From Mycolicibacter sp. MU0102 (GTDB lineage: Bacteria > Actinomycetota > Actinomycetes > Mycobacteriales > Mycobacteriaceae), in the NCBI RefSeq assembly GCF_963378105.1, contig NZ_OY726398.1:4154001-4218000 (forward strand): DNA of 64,000 bases. Reading direction: 5' to 3'. The notes under the pieces are model-generated. The model had not been told where the DNA came from. It saw only the letters and a program-made list of their open reading frames with translations, and ran no database searches. A program made the position numbers and the translations under genes. Shown here piece after piece: positions 51,895-60,021 of the stretch; within the stretch, counting starts at the first letter, position 1; the number at the start of each line of letters is the position of its first letter.

Positions 51895-52008
51895 GACGGG
51901 CCAGCTTACCGGGCGCTGAGCATGCAACCGCCACGCGCGCCGCTAGCAGGGGCTTCCCAGCATGGGATACCGGCCGCCGCATCGGTGGACAGGGGGTGTG
52001 ACGTGGCA

Positions 52009-52014
52009 TATATT
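52009..52014 (+). promoter_or_regulatory. -10 hexamer of a probable leaderless promoter
   Basis: TATATT ends 6 nt before the GTG at 52021, with no Shine-Dalgarno sequence. It is one of the most AT-rich spots in the window and looks like a strong SigA-type -10. Confidence 0.55.
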
Positions 52015-52020
52015 GCGGCA

Positions 52021-52884
52021 GTGAGTAAACGTCTGGTGGCAGTCTCTGGAGCGGTCTTGGCTGCGGTCGCATTTGCAGGTAGCGCGACGGCATACGCCGA
52101 TGAGCCGAACAACAACCAGCAGCAGCCTCAGCCCGCGGAAGTTGTAGCCGCGGTTACTCCCGCGCCGGCCGAGCACGAAGCCGTGCAAGGCGCCCAGGCC
52201 CAGAGCGAGGCAGTCCAAGACCCCCAGGCTCACACCGAGGCTATGCAAGACGCCCAGGCCGAGCAGCAGCGGCAGCAGGCCGAGCAGCAGGCCGACCAGG
52301 CGGCCATGGGCGCCTCTACCGCCGGCGCGACCCAGGCCAGTGCCATGGGTGGCCAGATCGGTATGTCGATGGCAATGATGGCGCCGATGCTCGCGATGAT
52401 GGTCCCGTCGCTGGCTACGCCCCTGATGACTCCGCTGCTGTCCGGTCTCGCCACCTCCGGCGCCAACAATGCCGCAAACGCGGCTACCGACGCCGCTTCG
52501 GCCGCTGCGACCGACGCCTTCAACTCAGGTGCCCCGGAAATCGGCTCGGCCGCCGCAAGCGAGCTCTTCAGCTCGTCCTCCGCTGCGGATCTGCCTTTCG
52601 ACCTGGGCAATATCGACTTCTTGTCTAGCCTGGACCCCGACCTGGTGGCGGGGGCAACCGGGGACGTAGTCAGTGGCGCCCTAGCCGACGTCGCTGGTGA
52701 CGTCGCTGGCGACACCGCGGTCACCACTTCCGGCGCGCTTCTCGACGCAATCCCCGACCTTGGCGCCAACATCGGCGCGGACGCCGCCACCCTTGGCGCG
52801 GACGCTGGCGTGCAGATTGGCACGACGGTCGCCACCGAGGTTCCGTGTGGCATCCTCGGCGCGATCTTCGGCTTCGGCTGCTAA
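52021..52884 (+). CDS. secreted Ala/Gln-rich repeat protein of unknown function
   Basis: This 287-residue protein has a signal peptide (about 1-30, ending TAYA). A Gln/Ala-rich stretch follows, with three 10-residue imperfect repeats (EAVQGAQAQS, EAVQDPQAHT, EAMQDAQAEQ). Next come a Met-rich hydrophobic segment (about 115-150), an Ala/Asp-rich region (about 150-270) and a C-terminus with two Cys in VPCGILGAIFGFGC. No family is recognised. GTG 52021 is chosen because it opens the signal peptide and has TATATT 6 nt upstream. It splits the cysS/ispF junction, facing away from cysS and converging on ispF with a 16-bp gap. Confidence 0.72.
   Translation: MSKRLVAVSGAVLAAVAFAGSATAYADEPNNNQQQPQPAEVVAAVTPAPAEHEAVQGAQAQSEAVQDPQAHTEAMQDAQAEQQRQQAEQQADQAAMGASTAGATQASAMGGQIGMSMAMMAPMLAMMVPSLATPLMTPLLSGLATSGANNAANAATDAASAAATDAFNSGAPEIGSAAASELFSSSSAADLPFDLGNIDFLSSLDPDLVAGATGDVVSGALADVAGDVAGDTAVTTSGALLDAIPDLGANIGADAATLGADAGVQIGTTVATEVPCGILGAIFGFGC
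52177..52266 (+). repeat. three tandem imperfect 30-bp repeats inside the secreted-protein gene
   Basis: The three units at 52177-52206, 52207-52236 and 52237-52266 encode EAVQ/EAMQ-x-x-QA decapeptides. They keep frame and differ at both silent and coding positions, so they are an old duplication rather than a recent slip. Confidence 0.7.
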
Positions 52885-52900
52885 AGCCCCGCCGAGCTAA

Positions 52901-53377
52901 CTATCCCGGCACCACCAACGCGGTAGCCACCGCGGCCAGTCCCTCACCTCTACCGGTGAGCCCTAGGCCGTCGGTGGTTGTTGCCGACACCGAAACCGGT
53001 GCGCCCAGCAATTCCGAGAGCAGCTGCTGCGCTTCAGCGCGGCGTGGTCCCACTTTCGGCCGATTGCCGATGACCTGCACCGCGGCATTCCCGATCACGA
53101 AGCCGCTCTCGGCGAGCAGTTCGCGCACATGGCCGAGCATCACAGCACCGGTTACTTGTGCCCAGCGGGGCTCGTCGACGCCGAACACCGCTCCCAGGTC
53201 CCCCAACCCTGCCGCCGACAGCAGCGCGTCACACAGGGCGTGTGCGGCCACGTCGCCGTCGGAGTGCCCGGCACAGCCGTCGGCGTCGGGAAACAGCAAC
53301 CCCAGCAGCCAGCACGGCCGGCCCGGCTCGATCGGGTGCACGTCGGTGCCCAACCCGACCCGCGGCAGCACACTCAC
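52901..53377 (-). CDS. ispF: 2-C-methyl-D-erythritol 2,4-cyclodiphosphate synthase IspF
   Basis: This 158-residue trimeric MEP-pathway enzyme has metal ligands Asp12 and His14 (GTDVHPIE) and the signature GHSDGDVAAHALCDALL. The C-terminal TTTDGLGLTGRGEGLAA is also diagnostic. It forms the cyclodiphosphate from the IspE product. The GTG start overlaps the ispD stop (GTGA), so ispD-ispF are coupled. It converges with the secreted repeat-protein gene. Confidence 0.95.
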   Translation of the reverse strand: MSVLPRVGLGTDVHPIEPGRPCWLLGLLFPDADGCAGHSDGDVAAHALCDALLSAAGLGDLGAVFGVDEPRWAQVTGAVMLGHVRELLAESGFVIGNAAVQVIGNRPKVGPRRAEAQQLLSELLGAPVSVSATTTDGLGLTGRGEGLAAVATALVVPG

Positions 53378-54039
53378 CGGTTCACCACCGCCTCGGCGAG
53401 CACCGCGTCCAGTGCGGTGGTGATCTTGAAGGCCAAGGGATCGCCTTCGACGGTCTGGACCTGGCCGCCGACGTGTTCGACCATCGAGGCGTCATCGGTG
53501 AACTGCGTGCCCGCACCGGCTTGCTGATAAGCCCGCAGAAGCAGGTCGGCGGCGAATCCCTGCGGGGTCTGCACGGCCCGCAGGCCGGCCCGCTCCGGCG
53601 TGCCCAGGACGGTTCCGTTCGCGTCGACCGCTTTGATGGTGTCGGCGACCGGAAGCGCCGGGACGACGGCTCGGTACCCGGCATGCAACGCCTCGACCAC
53701 CCGGACCACCAGTCCGGGCGGGGTCAACGGACGTGCGGCGTCGTGGACCAGCACGAAATCGGGCTCTCCGGCGCTGGCCAGCGCCAACCGGACTGAATCG
53801 ACGCGGTCGGCACCGCCGGCAACGACGGTGGCCGTTCCACCGAGGATCAATTTGGCCTCGTCGGTGCGATCCGGCGGCACCGCGACCACGACCTGATCGA
53901 TGACCCCGGACTCGCGTAGACCCGCCACCGCGCGCTCAACCAGCGTTACGCCGCCCAGCAGAAAGAAGGCCTTCGGCATTCCAGCGCCCAGCCGCACACC
54001 CGAACCGGCGGCCGGCACCACGGCTACTGTGTTTGGCAC
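53374..54039 (-). CDS. ispD: 2-C-methyl-D-erythritol 4-phosphate cytidylyltransferase IspD
   Basis: This 221-residue nucleotidyltransferase has the N-terminal loop VPAAGSGVRLGAGMPKAF and the motif VLVHDAARPLTPPGLV. TPQGFAADLL and the Thr/Asp segment FTDDASMVE are also conserved. IspD couples CTP to MEP in isoprenoid synthesis. It starts at GTG 54039, 43 bp after the carD stop, and is probably transcribed with carD, as in other mycobacteria. No strong Shine-Dalgarno site precedes it. Confidence 0.93.
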   Translation of the reverse strand: MPNTVAVVPAAGSGVRLGAGMPKAFFLLGGVTLVERAVAGLRESGVIDQVVVAVPPDRTDEAKLILGGTATVVAGGADRVDSVRLALASAGEPDFVLVHDAARPLTPPGLVVRVVEALHAGYRAVVPALPVADTIKAVDANGTVLGTPERAGLRAVQTPQGFAADLLLRAYQQAGAGTQFTDDASMVEHVGGQVQTVEGDPLAFKITTALDAVLAEAVVNR

Positions 54040-54082
54040 CGGATCCCCGGTCGCTCAGAACGACGCGGTAAGGACACTGCGG

Positions 54083-54571
54083 TCAGGATGCTGCGGCCAG
54101 CACCTCGTCGAGAATGATCTCCGCCTTGGCGTCATCGGTGTTCTCGGCCAGGGCCAGCTCACCGACGAGGATCTGACGTGCCTTGGCCAGCATCCGCTTC
54201 TCACCGGCGGACAGGCCGCGCTCCTGGTCACGCCGCCACAGGTCACGAACGACCTCGGCTACCTTGTGCACATCGCCGGAGGCGAGCTTCTCCAGGTTGG
54301 CCTTGTAACGACGCGACCAGTTGGTCGGTTCTTCGGTGTGCGGGGCACGCAACACCTGGAAGACCTTGTCCAGGCCTTCCTGGCCGACAACGTCACGCAC
54401 ACCGACATATTCGGCATTTTCAGCGGGAACTCGAACGGTGAGGTCGCCCTGCGCCACCTTAAGGACCAGATAGTCCTTTTGCTCGCCTTTGATGGTCCGG
54501 GTTTCAATCGCCTCGATCAACGCTGCACCGTGGTGTGGATATACGACGGTGTCTCCGACCTTAAAGATCAT
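54083..54571 (-). CDS. carD: RNA polymerase-binding transcription factor CarD
   Basis: This 162-residue protein has an N-terminal RNA-polymerase-interacting Tudor-like domain (FKVGDTVVYPHHGAALIEAI) and a C-terminal helical DNA-binding domain. The functional residues Arg25, Arg47 and Trp85 (EPTNWSRRYK) are all present. CarD stabilises open complexes, notably at rRNA promoters, and is essential in mycobacteria. ATG 54571 gives the standard N-terminus MIFKVGD; AAGGGG lies about 9 nt upstream. Confidence 0.97.
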   Translation of the reverse strand: MIFKVGDTVVYPHHGAALIEAIETRTIKGEQKDYLVLKVAQGDLTVRVPAENAEYVGVRDVVGQEGLDKVFQVLRAPHTEEPTNWSRRYKANLEKLASGDVHKVAEVVRDLWRRDQERGLSAGEKRMLAKARQILVGELALAENTDDAKAEIILDEVLAAAS

Positions 54572-54597
54572 CTGATTTGAGCCCCTTTCGCTACCCC

Positions 54598-54603
54598 ATG
54601 CTA
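54598..54603 (-). promoter_or_regulatory. candidate carD -10 hexamer
   Basis: TAGCAT on the minus strand ends 26 nt before the carD ATG, which would give a short leader that still holds the AAGGGG ribosome-binding site. The rest of the 271-bp carD-lpqE gap shows no clear palindrome. Confidence 0.45.
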
Positions 54604-54842
54604 ACACGTCGCCACAACACTCGACCACCAACGGTGCAGGTCAGGGGCACCGCGACCCCAGGAGGGGGGTTGACACCGCGACGGAAGCGTGCTGGGTCGA
54701 ACCTGATCGGAGCCTGATCCGGGCTGGTCGGTGGGGTCTCGGTGGGGGTCGCGAGCGACCGGTAACCCTGCGCTACCGCCAGCAGATGGTTGCTACTACA
54801 GTGCATAGTCACAAGTCGTGACGGCCGAGCAGGAGACCACAC

Positions 54843-55391
54843 GTGAACTCGTTCAGCAGGGCCTTCAACAAGGCTGCGATCGCGCTGATTGCTGCGGCGG
54901 CGCTGGCCGGCTGCGGTACCGGACAGATCTCTCAAACCGCTGACCAGGCATCCGCGGTCAACGGCGCCTCCGCGACCATCGGTGATCTGGCGCTGCGCGA
55001 CGTGCGCATCCAGGCGACGCAGACCGGCGACGCGTTGGAGCCCGGCCAGACCGTCGACCTGGTGTTCGTGGTCAGCAACCAGTCGACCGACGCCAACGAC
55101 GAGCTGAGCGACATTAAGACTTCGATCGGCAAGGTGTCGCCGACCGGCAGCAAGACCGTGCCCGTCGGCGGTGTCCTGGTGGTCAGCGCTCCGGCGGGCC
55201 CCGACCTGCCGACGGCTCCCGCCGCCAAGGCGCTGCCCGAGGTGGCCAACGCCAACACCGCCACGGCGACGGTGACCCTGGACAAGGCGATCCGCAACGG
55301 CCTCACCTACGACTTCACCTTCACCTTCAAGAAGGCCGGCGAGGTGCGCGTGGACGTGCCGATCTCGGCCGGCCCGGTTTCGCACCACTGA
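54843..55391 (+). CDS. lpqE: lipoprotein LpqE
   Basis: This 182-residue protein has a lipoprotein signal peptide with lipobox LAGC (Cys24). A single domain resembling the copper-chaperone PCu(A)C / DUF461-like beta fold follows (SATIGDLALRDVRIQ, VDLVFVVSNQS). It matches LpqE, which lies between carD and radA in Mtb, and should be membrane-anchored on the outside. It starts at GTG 54843 with AGGAG about 7 nt upstream. It is divergent from carD. Its function is not established. Confidence 0.9.
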   Translation: MNSFSRAFNKAAIALIAAAALAGCGTGQISQTADQASAVNGASATIGDLALRDVRIQATQTGDALEPGQTVDLVFVVSNQSTDANDELSDIKTSIGKVSPTGSKTVPVGGVLVVSAPAGPDLPTAPAAKALPEVANANTATATVTLDKAIRNGLTYDFTFTFKKAGEVRVDVPISAGPVSHH

Positions 55392-55439
55392 CGTCGCATC
55401 TGACGTCGCGTCGCGGCCCGCACTGTCGGACCTAGCCGA

Positions 55440-55445
55440 TACGGT
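55440..55445 (+). promoter_or_regulatory. -10 hexamer of a probable leaderless radA promoter
   Basis: TACGGT ends 6 nt before the radA GTG, with no Shine-Dalgarno sequence. The same hexamer and spacing occur at 10861. Confidence 0.45.
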
Positions 55446-55451
55446 CGCCGA

Positions 55452-56858
55452 GTGGCCAAGGCACGTTCGCTCTTTCGCTGTTCGGAATGCGGGAACACCA
55501 CCGCGAAGTGGTTAGGCCGCTGCCCGGAGTGCGGCAGCTGGGGCGGTATCGACCCGGTAGGCGAAGCCGCAGCACCGGCAGGTGGGCTGCGGCCGGCGGC
55601 CCCGGCACGGCCCGCGGTGCCGATCAGCTCCATCGAGGTCGGTCGCGCACGGCCGGCGTCAACCGGTGTCACCGAACTCGACCGGGTCTTGGGCGGCGGG
55701 GTGGTCCCCGGCTCGGTCACCCTGTTGGCCGGCGATCCCGGTGTCGGTAAATCGACGCTGCTGCTTGAGGTCGCTCACCGCTGGGCGCTGGCCGGGCGCC
55801 GAGCGCTGTACGTCTCCGGCGAAGAGTCCGCGGGGCAGATCCGGCTGCGCGCCGAGCGCACCGGATGCAGCCACGACGAGATCTATCTGGCCTCCGAATC
55901 GGACCTGCAGACGGTGCTGGGGCACATTGAGGCGGTGCGCCCCACCCTGGTGGTGGTCGATTCGGTGCAGACGCTGGCCGCGGCCGACACCGACGGCGTG
56001 GCCGGCGGGGTCACCCAGGTGCGGGCCGTGACGGCCGCTCTGACCGCGGCCGCCAAGACTGCCGATGTGGCGCTGGTCCTGGTCGGGCACGTGACCAAGG
56101 ACGGCGCGATCGCGGGCCCACGTTCCCTGGAGCATCTCGTCGACGTGGTGCTGCACTTCGAGGGCGACCGCAACACGGTGCTGCGAATGGTGCGGGCGGT
56201 CAAGAATCGTTTCGGCGCTACCGACGAGGTGGGGTGCTTCCTGCTGCGCGACGACGGCATCGAACCGATCGCCGACCCGTCCGGGCTGTTCCTGGAGCAG
56301 CGCAGCGAGCCGGTGGCCGGTACCGCAATCACCGTCGCACTGGACGGCAAGCGCCCGTTGATCGGCGAAGTGCAGGCATTGTTGGCCAAGCCGGCGGGGG
56401 GCTCGCCACGCCGCGCGGTCAGCGGCATTGACCACTCCCGCGCCGCGATGATCACCGCGGTCTTGGACAAGCACGCCGAACTTCCGATCGCAGCCGGCGA
56501 CATCTACCTGTCCACGGTGGGCGGTATGCGGTTGACCGATCCGTCCACGGATCTGGCTGTCGCGATCGCACTGGCATCGGCCTATGCGGATCTGCCGCTG
56601 CCGGCGACCACCGTGGTGCTCGGCGAAGTGGGCCTGGCCGGGGACCTGCGGCCGGTCAGTGGAATGGACCGCCGGCTCGCCGAGGCGGCCCGGCTCGGCT
56701 TCACCACCGCGCTGACTCCCCCGGGCGCTCCGGCCACCGTGGGTGGCCTACGCACAGTGCCGGCAGCCAACATCGTTGCCGCGCTGCACCACCTGGTCGA
56801 GATCGCCGACCGGCGCGGCGGTCACGTGGCGCCTCCGCAGCTACTCGATCGGGCCTAA
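55452..56858 (+). CDS. radA: DNA repair ATPase RadA (Sms)
   Basis: This 468-residue protein has a zinc finger (Cys10, Cys13, Cys24, Cys27), a RecA-like ATPase with Walker A GDPGVGKST (about 94-102) and the RadA-specific KNRFG motif (251-255). The C-terminal Lon-like domain includes GDIYLSTVGGMRL. RadA promotes branch migration during recombination. In Mtb disA follows directly; here the next gene ends 7 bp after the radA TAA. The sequence TAAGGAGCGG at the junction looks like a leftover ribosome-binding site. Confidence 0.95.
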   Translation: MAKARSLFRCSECGNTTAKWLGRCPECGSWGGIDPVGEAAAPAGGLRPAAPARPAVPISSIEVGRARPASTGVTELDRVLGGGVVPGSVTLLAGDPGVGKSTLLLEVAHRWALAGRRALYVSGEESAGQIRLRAERTGCSHDEIYLASESDLQTVLGHIEAVRPTLVVVDSVQTLAAADTDGVAGGVTQVRAVTAALTAAAKTADVALVLVGHVTKDGAIAGPRSLEHLVDVVLHFEGDRNTVLRMVRAVKNRFGATDEVGCFLLRDDGIEPIADPSGLFLEQRSEPVAGTAITVALDGKRPLIGEVQALLAKPAGGSPRRAVSGIDHSRAAMITAVLDKHAELPIAAGDIYLSTVGGMRLTDPSTDLAVAIALASAYADLPLPATTVVLGEVGLAGDLRPVSGMDRRLAEAARLGFTTALTPPGAPATVGGLRTVPAANIVAALHHLVEIADRRGGHVAPPQLLDRA

Positions 56859-56865
56859 GGAGCGG

Positions 56866-57654
56866 TCAGTTGCCCGGCGGCGGCGCGTCCGGCGGGGGCA
56901 CGTCCTGCCCCGGCGGCGGTACGTCCGGCGAGGGCTCGGTAAGCATGAATGGCACCGTTGCGGATCTCAGATTGCCGAGTTGGACGACGAGGTTGTAGGT
57001 CCCGGGCCCGATCGGCTGCCGCGGCAGCGGGCACTGCGGAGCCGAACCCATTCCGGTCCAGGTCACCGTGGTGGTCACCTGCTCGCCGGGGTCGAAGGTC
57101 TTCACCAGGGTCTCGTTGGACGGCGCGCAGTCCAGGTTCGACCACAACCGCTGGTTGTCCAGTGAGTAGACGTAGGCAGCCAGTACCGCGGCACCCACAT
57201 CCCGCTTGCAGGCCACCAAGCCGATGTTGGTGACAACCATGGTGAACTGCGGCTGCTCCCCCACCGTGTACTGCGGACCGGTCAGACCCTTGACCGCCAG
57301 CGTCGAGTCGGGGCAGTCGTCGCCCTCCTTGAGCACCGGAGGCGGCGTCACCGCGGCGGTCGGGGTCGGCACTTGTGGTGGCGCCTGCTCCGCGGGAGCC
57401 ACCACGGGCGTCTTGACCTCTTCAGGCGACTGATTCTGCGGCTTGGCCTGCTGCGCGGAGGTGGACTTCTTCCCGCCGGCATTGTCGGCACCGGCACTGC
57501 TGCCGTGAACGACGCCGAAGATGATGGCCGACACGACTGCAATCACGATGAGCGCAATGCCCAGCGCGAGGCCACGTCGTCGCCAATAGATCTGCGAAGG
57601 CAGCGGACCCTGCGGTTCCAAATCGAGCACGTTCTCACGGTAGGACGACCTCAC
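56866..57654 (-). CDS. membrane-anchored Pro-rich extracellular protein (Rv3587c-like)
   Basis: This 262-residue protein has a short cytoplasmic N-terminus, one transmembrane helix (about 28-50) and a Pro/Gln/Lys-rich linker (about 55-105). A beta-rich extracellular domain with four Cys follows (DDCPDSTL, LVACKRD, LDCAPSNE, PQCPLPRQ), and it ends in a Pro-rich tail of VPPPG-type repeats. It matches Rv3587c by position next to canB. Function unknown; a cell-envelope role is inferred. It starts at GTG 57654. It converges with radA at 7 bp, where disA would normally intervene. Confidence 0.83.
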   Translation of the reverse strand: MRSSYRENVLDLEPQGPLPSQIYWRRRGLALGIALIVIAVVSAIIFGVVHGSSAGADNAGGKKSTSAQQAKPQNQSPEEVKTPVVAPAEQAPPQVPTPTAAVTPPPVLKEGDDCPDSTLAVKGLTGPQYTVGEQPQFTMVVTNIGLVACKRDVGAAVLAAYVYSLDNQRLWSNLDCAPSNETLVKTFDPGEQVTTTVTWTGMGSAPQCPLPRQPIGPGTYNLVVQLGNLRSATVPFMLTEPSPDVPPPGQDVPPPDAPPPGN

Positions 57655-57709
57655 CGCGAGTTGTCCGACCCGTCCCGGCGTGTCGTAGCCGCGTTGTGAC
57701 CTTCGGCGA

Positions 57710-58339
57710 CTATTCGGCGCCGAAATCGCCGATGTCGCCCAGATGGTTGCGCGCCGATACCCGTCCGTCGGCCAGGTGATAGGTGGCGCCGACCACCGCC
57801 AGCGAACCGGCCTCGATCCGATCGGCGACCGCCTTGGAGCGGGTCGCCAGCTGCGTCACCGTCTCGTCGACGTGGCGGGCCTCGAACTCGTCGACGGCAC
57901 TGAGCCCGTCGCGGCGGCCCACCAGGATGGACGGCGTCACCCGTTCGACGATGTCGCGCAGGTAGCCCCCCGGCACAGCCCCGTCATCCAACGCCGCCAG
58001 CGTCGCCTTGACCGCGCCGCAGCTGTCGTGGCCGAGCACGACGATCAACGGAACGTTGAGCACCTCGACCGCGAATTCGATCGAGCCCAGCACCGCCGAG
58101 TCGATGACGTGGCCGGCGGTGCGGACCACGAACATGTCGCCCAGGCCCTGATCGAAGATCAGCTCGGCGGCCACCCGACTGTCACCGCAGCCGAAAACCA
58201 CTGCGGTCGGCTTCTGTCCAGCGGCCAGTGCGGCGCGCCGCGCGACATCCTGGCTCGGATGGCTGGGCTCGCCAGCGACGAAGCGCTCGTTACCCTCTTT
58301 GAGTGCTTTCCACGCTGAGATCGGGTTGGAATTAGGCAT
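57710..58339 (-). CDS. canB: beta-carbonic anhydrase CanB
   Basis: This 209-residue beta-class carbonic anhydrase has zinc ligands Cys51 (FGCGDSR), His104 and Cys107 (LGHDSCGAVK), with the Asp53-Arg55 dyad present. It interconverts CO2 and bicarbonate in the cytosol. It begins MPNSNPISAWKALKEGNERF as in Rv3588c. Its ATG (58339-58337) overlaps the divergent mutY ATG (58338-58340) by two bases, so the promoters must lie inside each other's coding sequence. Confidence 0.95.
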   Translation of the reverse strand: MPNSNPISAWKALKEGNERFVAGEPSHPSQDVARRAALAAGQKPTAVVFGCGDSRVAAELIFDQGLGDMFVVRTAGHVIDSAVLGSIEFAVEVLNVPLIVVLGHDSCGAVKATLAALDDGAVPGGYLRDIVERVTPSILVGRRDGLSAVDEFEARHVDETVTQLATRSKAVADRIEAGSLAVVGATYHLADGRVSARNHLGDIGDFGAE

Positions 58340-59276
58340 GTCCGATATTCTGCCTGCGAATCCAGCGCAGCGCGCGGCGAGGATCGAATTTCACCAGCTG
58401 TTCAACTGGTTCGCGTCGGCTGAACGCGATCTGCCTTGGCGTGCCGGCGATGTCACGCCGTGGCAAATCCTGGTGAGCGAGTTCATGCTGCAGCAGACTC
58501 CGGTCGCACGAGTGCTGCCGATCTGGCCGGACTGGGTGGCGCGCTGGCCGACCCCGTCGGCGACGGCGGCGGCAAGCCAGGCCGACGTCCTGCGGGCCTG
58601 GGGAAAGCTCGGGTATCCCCGCCGCGCCAAACGGCTGCACGAATGCGCGACCGTGATCGCCCGGGACTTCGCTGACGTGGTGCCTGACGATGTCGACGTG
58701 CTGCAGCAGCTGCCCGGGATCGGCAGCTACACCGCCAGGGCGGTGGCCAGCTTCGCCTACCGCCAAGCGGTTCCGGTGGTGGACACCAACGTGCGCCGGG
58801 TGGTGGCCCGGGCCGTACATGGACAACCCGACCCCGGCGCCCCGTCGACGAAGCGCGACCTCGCCGACGTGGAGGCACTGCTGCCCAATGCCGACCAGGC
58901 CCCCCGGTTCTCCGCGGCGCTGATGGAGCTTGGCGCCATCGTGTGCACCGCACGGTCGCCACGCTGTGACGGCTGCCCGCTGCGGCACAGCTGCAGCTGG
59001 CGGCTTGCTGGTTCACCGCCGGGCACCGGACCCAAGCGTCCCGCCCAGCGCTATGCCGGCACCGATCGTCAGGTCCGCGGACGACTACTGGATGTGTTGC
59101 GGGACAACGCCGTTGCGGTGACACGCGCAGACCTTGACCTGGCCTGGCCGGCGGACGCCGTGCAACGCGAACGCGCCCTGACCTCACTGCTGGGCGACGG
59201 CCTGGTGGAGCAGCTCGCCGACGGCCGCTTCGCGTTGCCCGGTCAGGACAGGAACGACTCGACGGCCTCGCGGTAG
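58338..59276 (+). CDS. mutY: adenine DNA glycosylase MutY
   Basis: This 312-residue HhH-GPD glycosylase has the catalytic Glu region SEFMLQQTPVARV, the helix-hairpin-helix LPGIGSYTARAVASFAY and the catalytic Asp in PVVDTNVRRVVARAV. The [4Fe-4S] cluster is C-x6-C-x2-C-x5-C (VCTARSPRCDGCPLRHSC). MutY removes adenine opposite 8-oxoguanine. ATG 58338 is chosen over an in-frame ATG 39 bp upstream because it gives the orthologous N-terminus. Its last 34 bp overlap the convergent hydrolase gene. Confidence 0.95.
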   Translation: MSDILPANPAQRAARIEFHQLFNWFASAERDLPWRAGDVTPWQILVSEFMLQQTPVARVLPIWPDWVARWPTPSATAAASQADVLRAWGKLGYPRRAKRLHECATVIARDFADVVPDDVDVLQQLPGIGSYTARAVASFAYRQAVPVVDTNVRRVVARAVHGQPDPGAPSTKRDLADVEALLPNADQAPRFSAALMELGAIVCTARSPRCDGCPLRHSCSWRLAGSPPGTGPKRPAQRYAGTDRQVRGRLLDVLRDNAVAVTRADLDLAWPADAVQRERALTSLLGDGLVEQLADGRFALPGQDRNDSTASR

Positions 59277-60013
59277 ATCTGCGGCGCCTCGTCGTGCACC
59301 AGGTGCCCTGCATCGGGAACGTGCAGATAGGTGCTTTCGGCCGCGAGACGGTGCATTTCGCGCATCTGCCCCGGCGGGGTCACCGAGTTGCCGGCCTCGA
59401 TCAGCAACGTTTCGCAGCGCACGTTCTGCCACTGCTCCCAGTAGTCACGGGTGCCCCATTCGGCGGCGATCTGCAACCACCACTCGGGTCGGCCGTGCAG
59501 CCGCCAACCGGTCTCGGTGCGGTCGAAGGCTTCCAGGAAGTAGCGCCCGGCGATCTCGCCGAATTCGGCGATCACCTTTTCGGCACTGGTGAACTCGACG
59601 GGAAGGGCATGCGCCCACGGCTCCCACGCCCCGGTGGTGAAAGCGGTGAAGTCCGGCGCCATGTCCTCGACCACCAGCGCGGAGATGAGCTCGGGGTGCC
59701 GGGCAGCCAGGCACCACGAGTGCAGTCCGCCCATCGAGTGCCCGATCAGCCGCACCGGGCCCGGCAACTGCTCGACGGCGACGGCCAGGTCGGCGACGAA
59801 GCGTTCGGTGGAGATCGGATGCGGGTCGGCGACCTCACGACCGCGATGCCAGGGGGCGTCGTAGGTGTAGACGGCACCCAGCCTGGTCAGCCACGGCAGC
59901 TGCCGCGGCCAGGTGGTGCCACGGCCCATCAGTCCGTGGACCAGCACCAGCGGCGTCCCGTGTCCACCGCGGTAGGTCAGCAGCTCGGTCGACGCGATCC
60001 CCACCCGGGGCAC
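59243..60013 (-). CDS. alpha/beta hydrolase (Rv3591c-like)
   Basis: This 256-residue alpha/beta hydrolase has the oxyanion loop LVHGLMGRGTTW, the nucleophile elbow GHSMGGLHSW, an acid Asp in VEDMAPDF or the later IEAGNSV region, and the catalytic His in PDAGHLVHDEAP. Size and place match Rv3591c, whose substrate is unknown. It starts at GTG 60013, only 14 bp from the divergent mhuD ATG, and its end overlaps mutY by 34 bp. Confidence 0.85.
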   Translation of the reverse strand: MPRVGIASTELLTYRGGHGTPLVLVHGLMGRGTTWPRQLPWLTRLGAVYTYDAPWHRGREVADPHPISTERFVADLAVAVEQLPGPVRLIGHSMGGLHSWCLAARHPELISALVVEDMAPDFTAFTTGAWEPWAHALPVEFTSAEKVIAEFGEIAGRYFLEAFDRTETGWRLHGRPEWWLQIAAEWGTRDYWEQWQNVRCETLLIEAGNSVTPPGQMREMHRLAAESTYLHVPDAGHLVHDEAPQIYREAVESFLS

Positions 60014-60015
60014 GG

Positions 60016-60021
60016 TAGCCT
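60016..60021 (+). promoter_or_regulatory. -10 hexamer of a probable leaderless mhuD promoter
   Basis: TAGCCT ends 6 nt before the mhuD ATG. The 14-bp space between the two divergent start codons also contains the palindrome GCCTAGGC (60018-60025). The same TAGCCTAGGC decamer precedes the MBL-fold gene at 46480. Confidence 0.5.

Noticed and set aside
50515..52020. Long in-frame extension upstream of the secreted repeat protein
   Set aside because: It runs antisense through all of cysS. The signal peptide and TATATT promoter mark the true start at GTG 52021.
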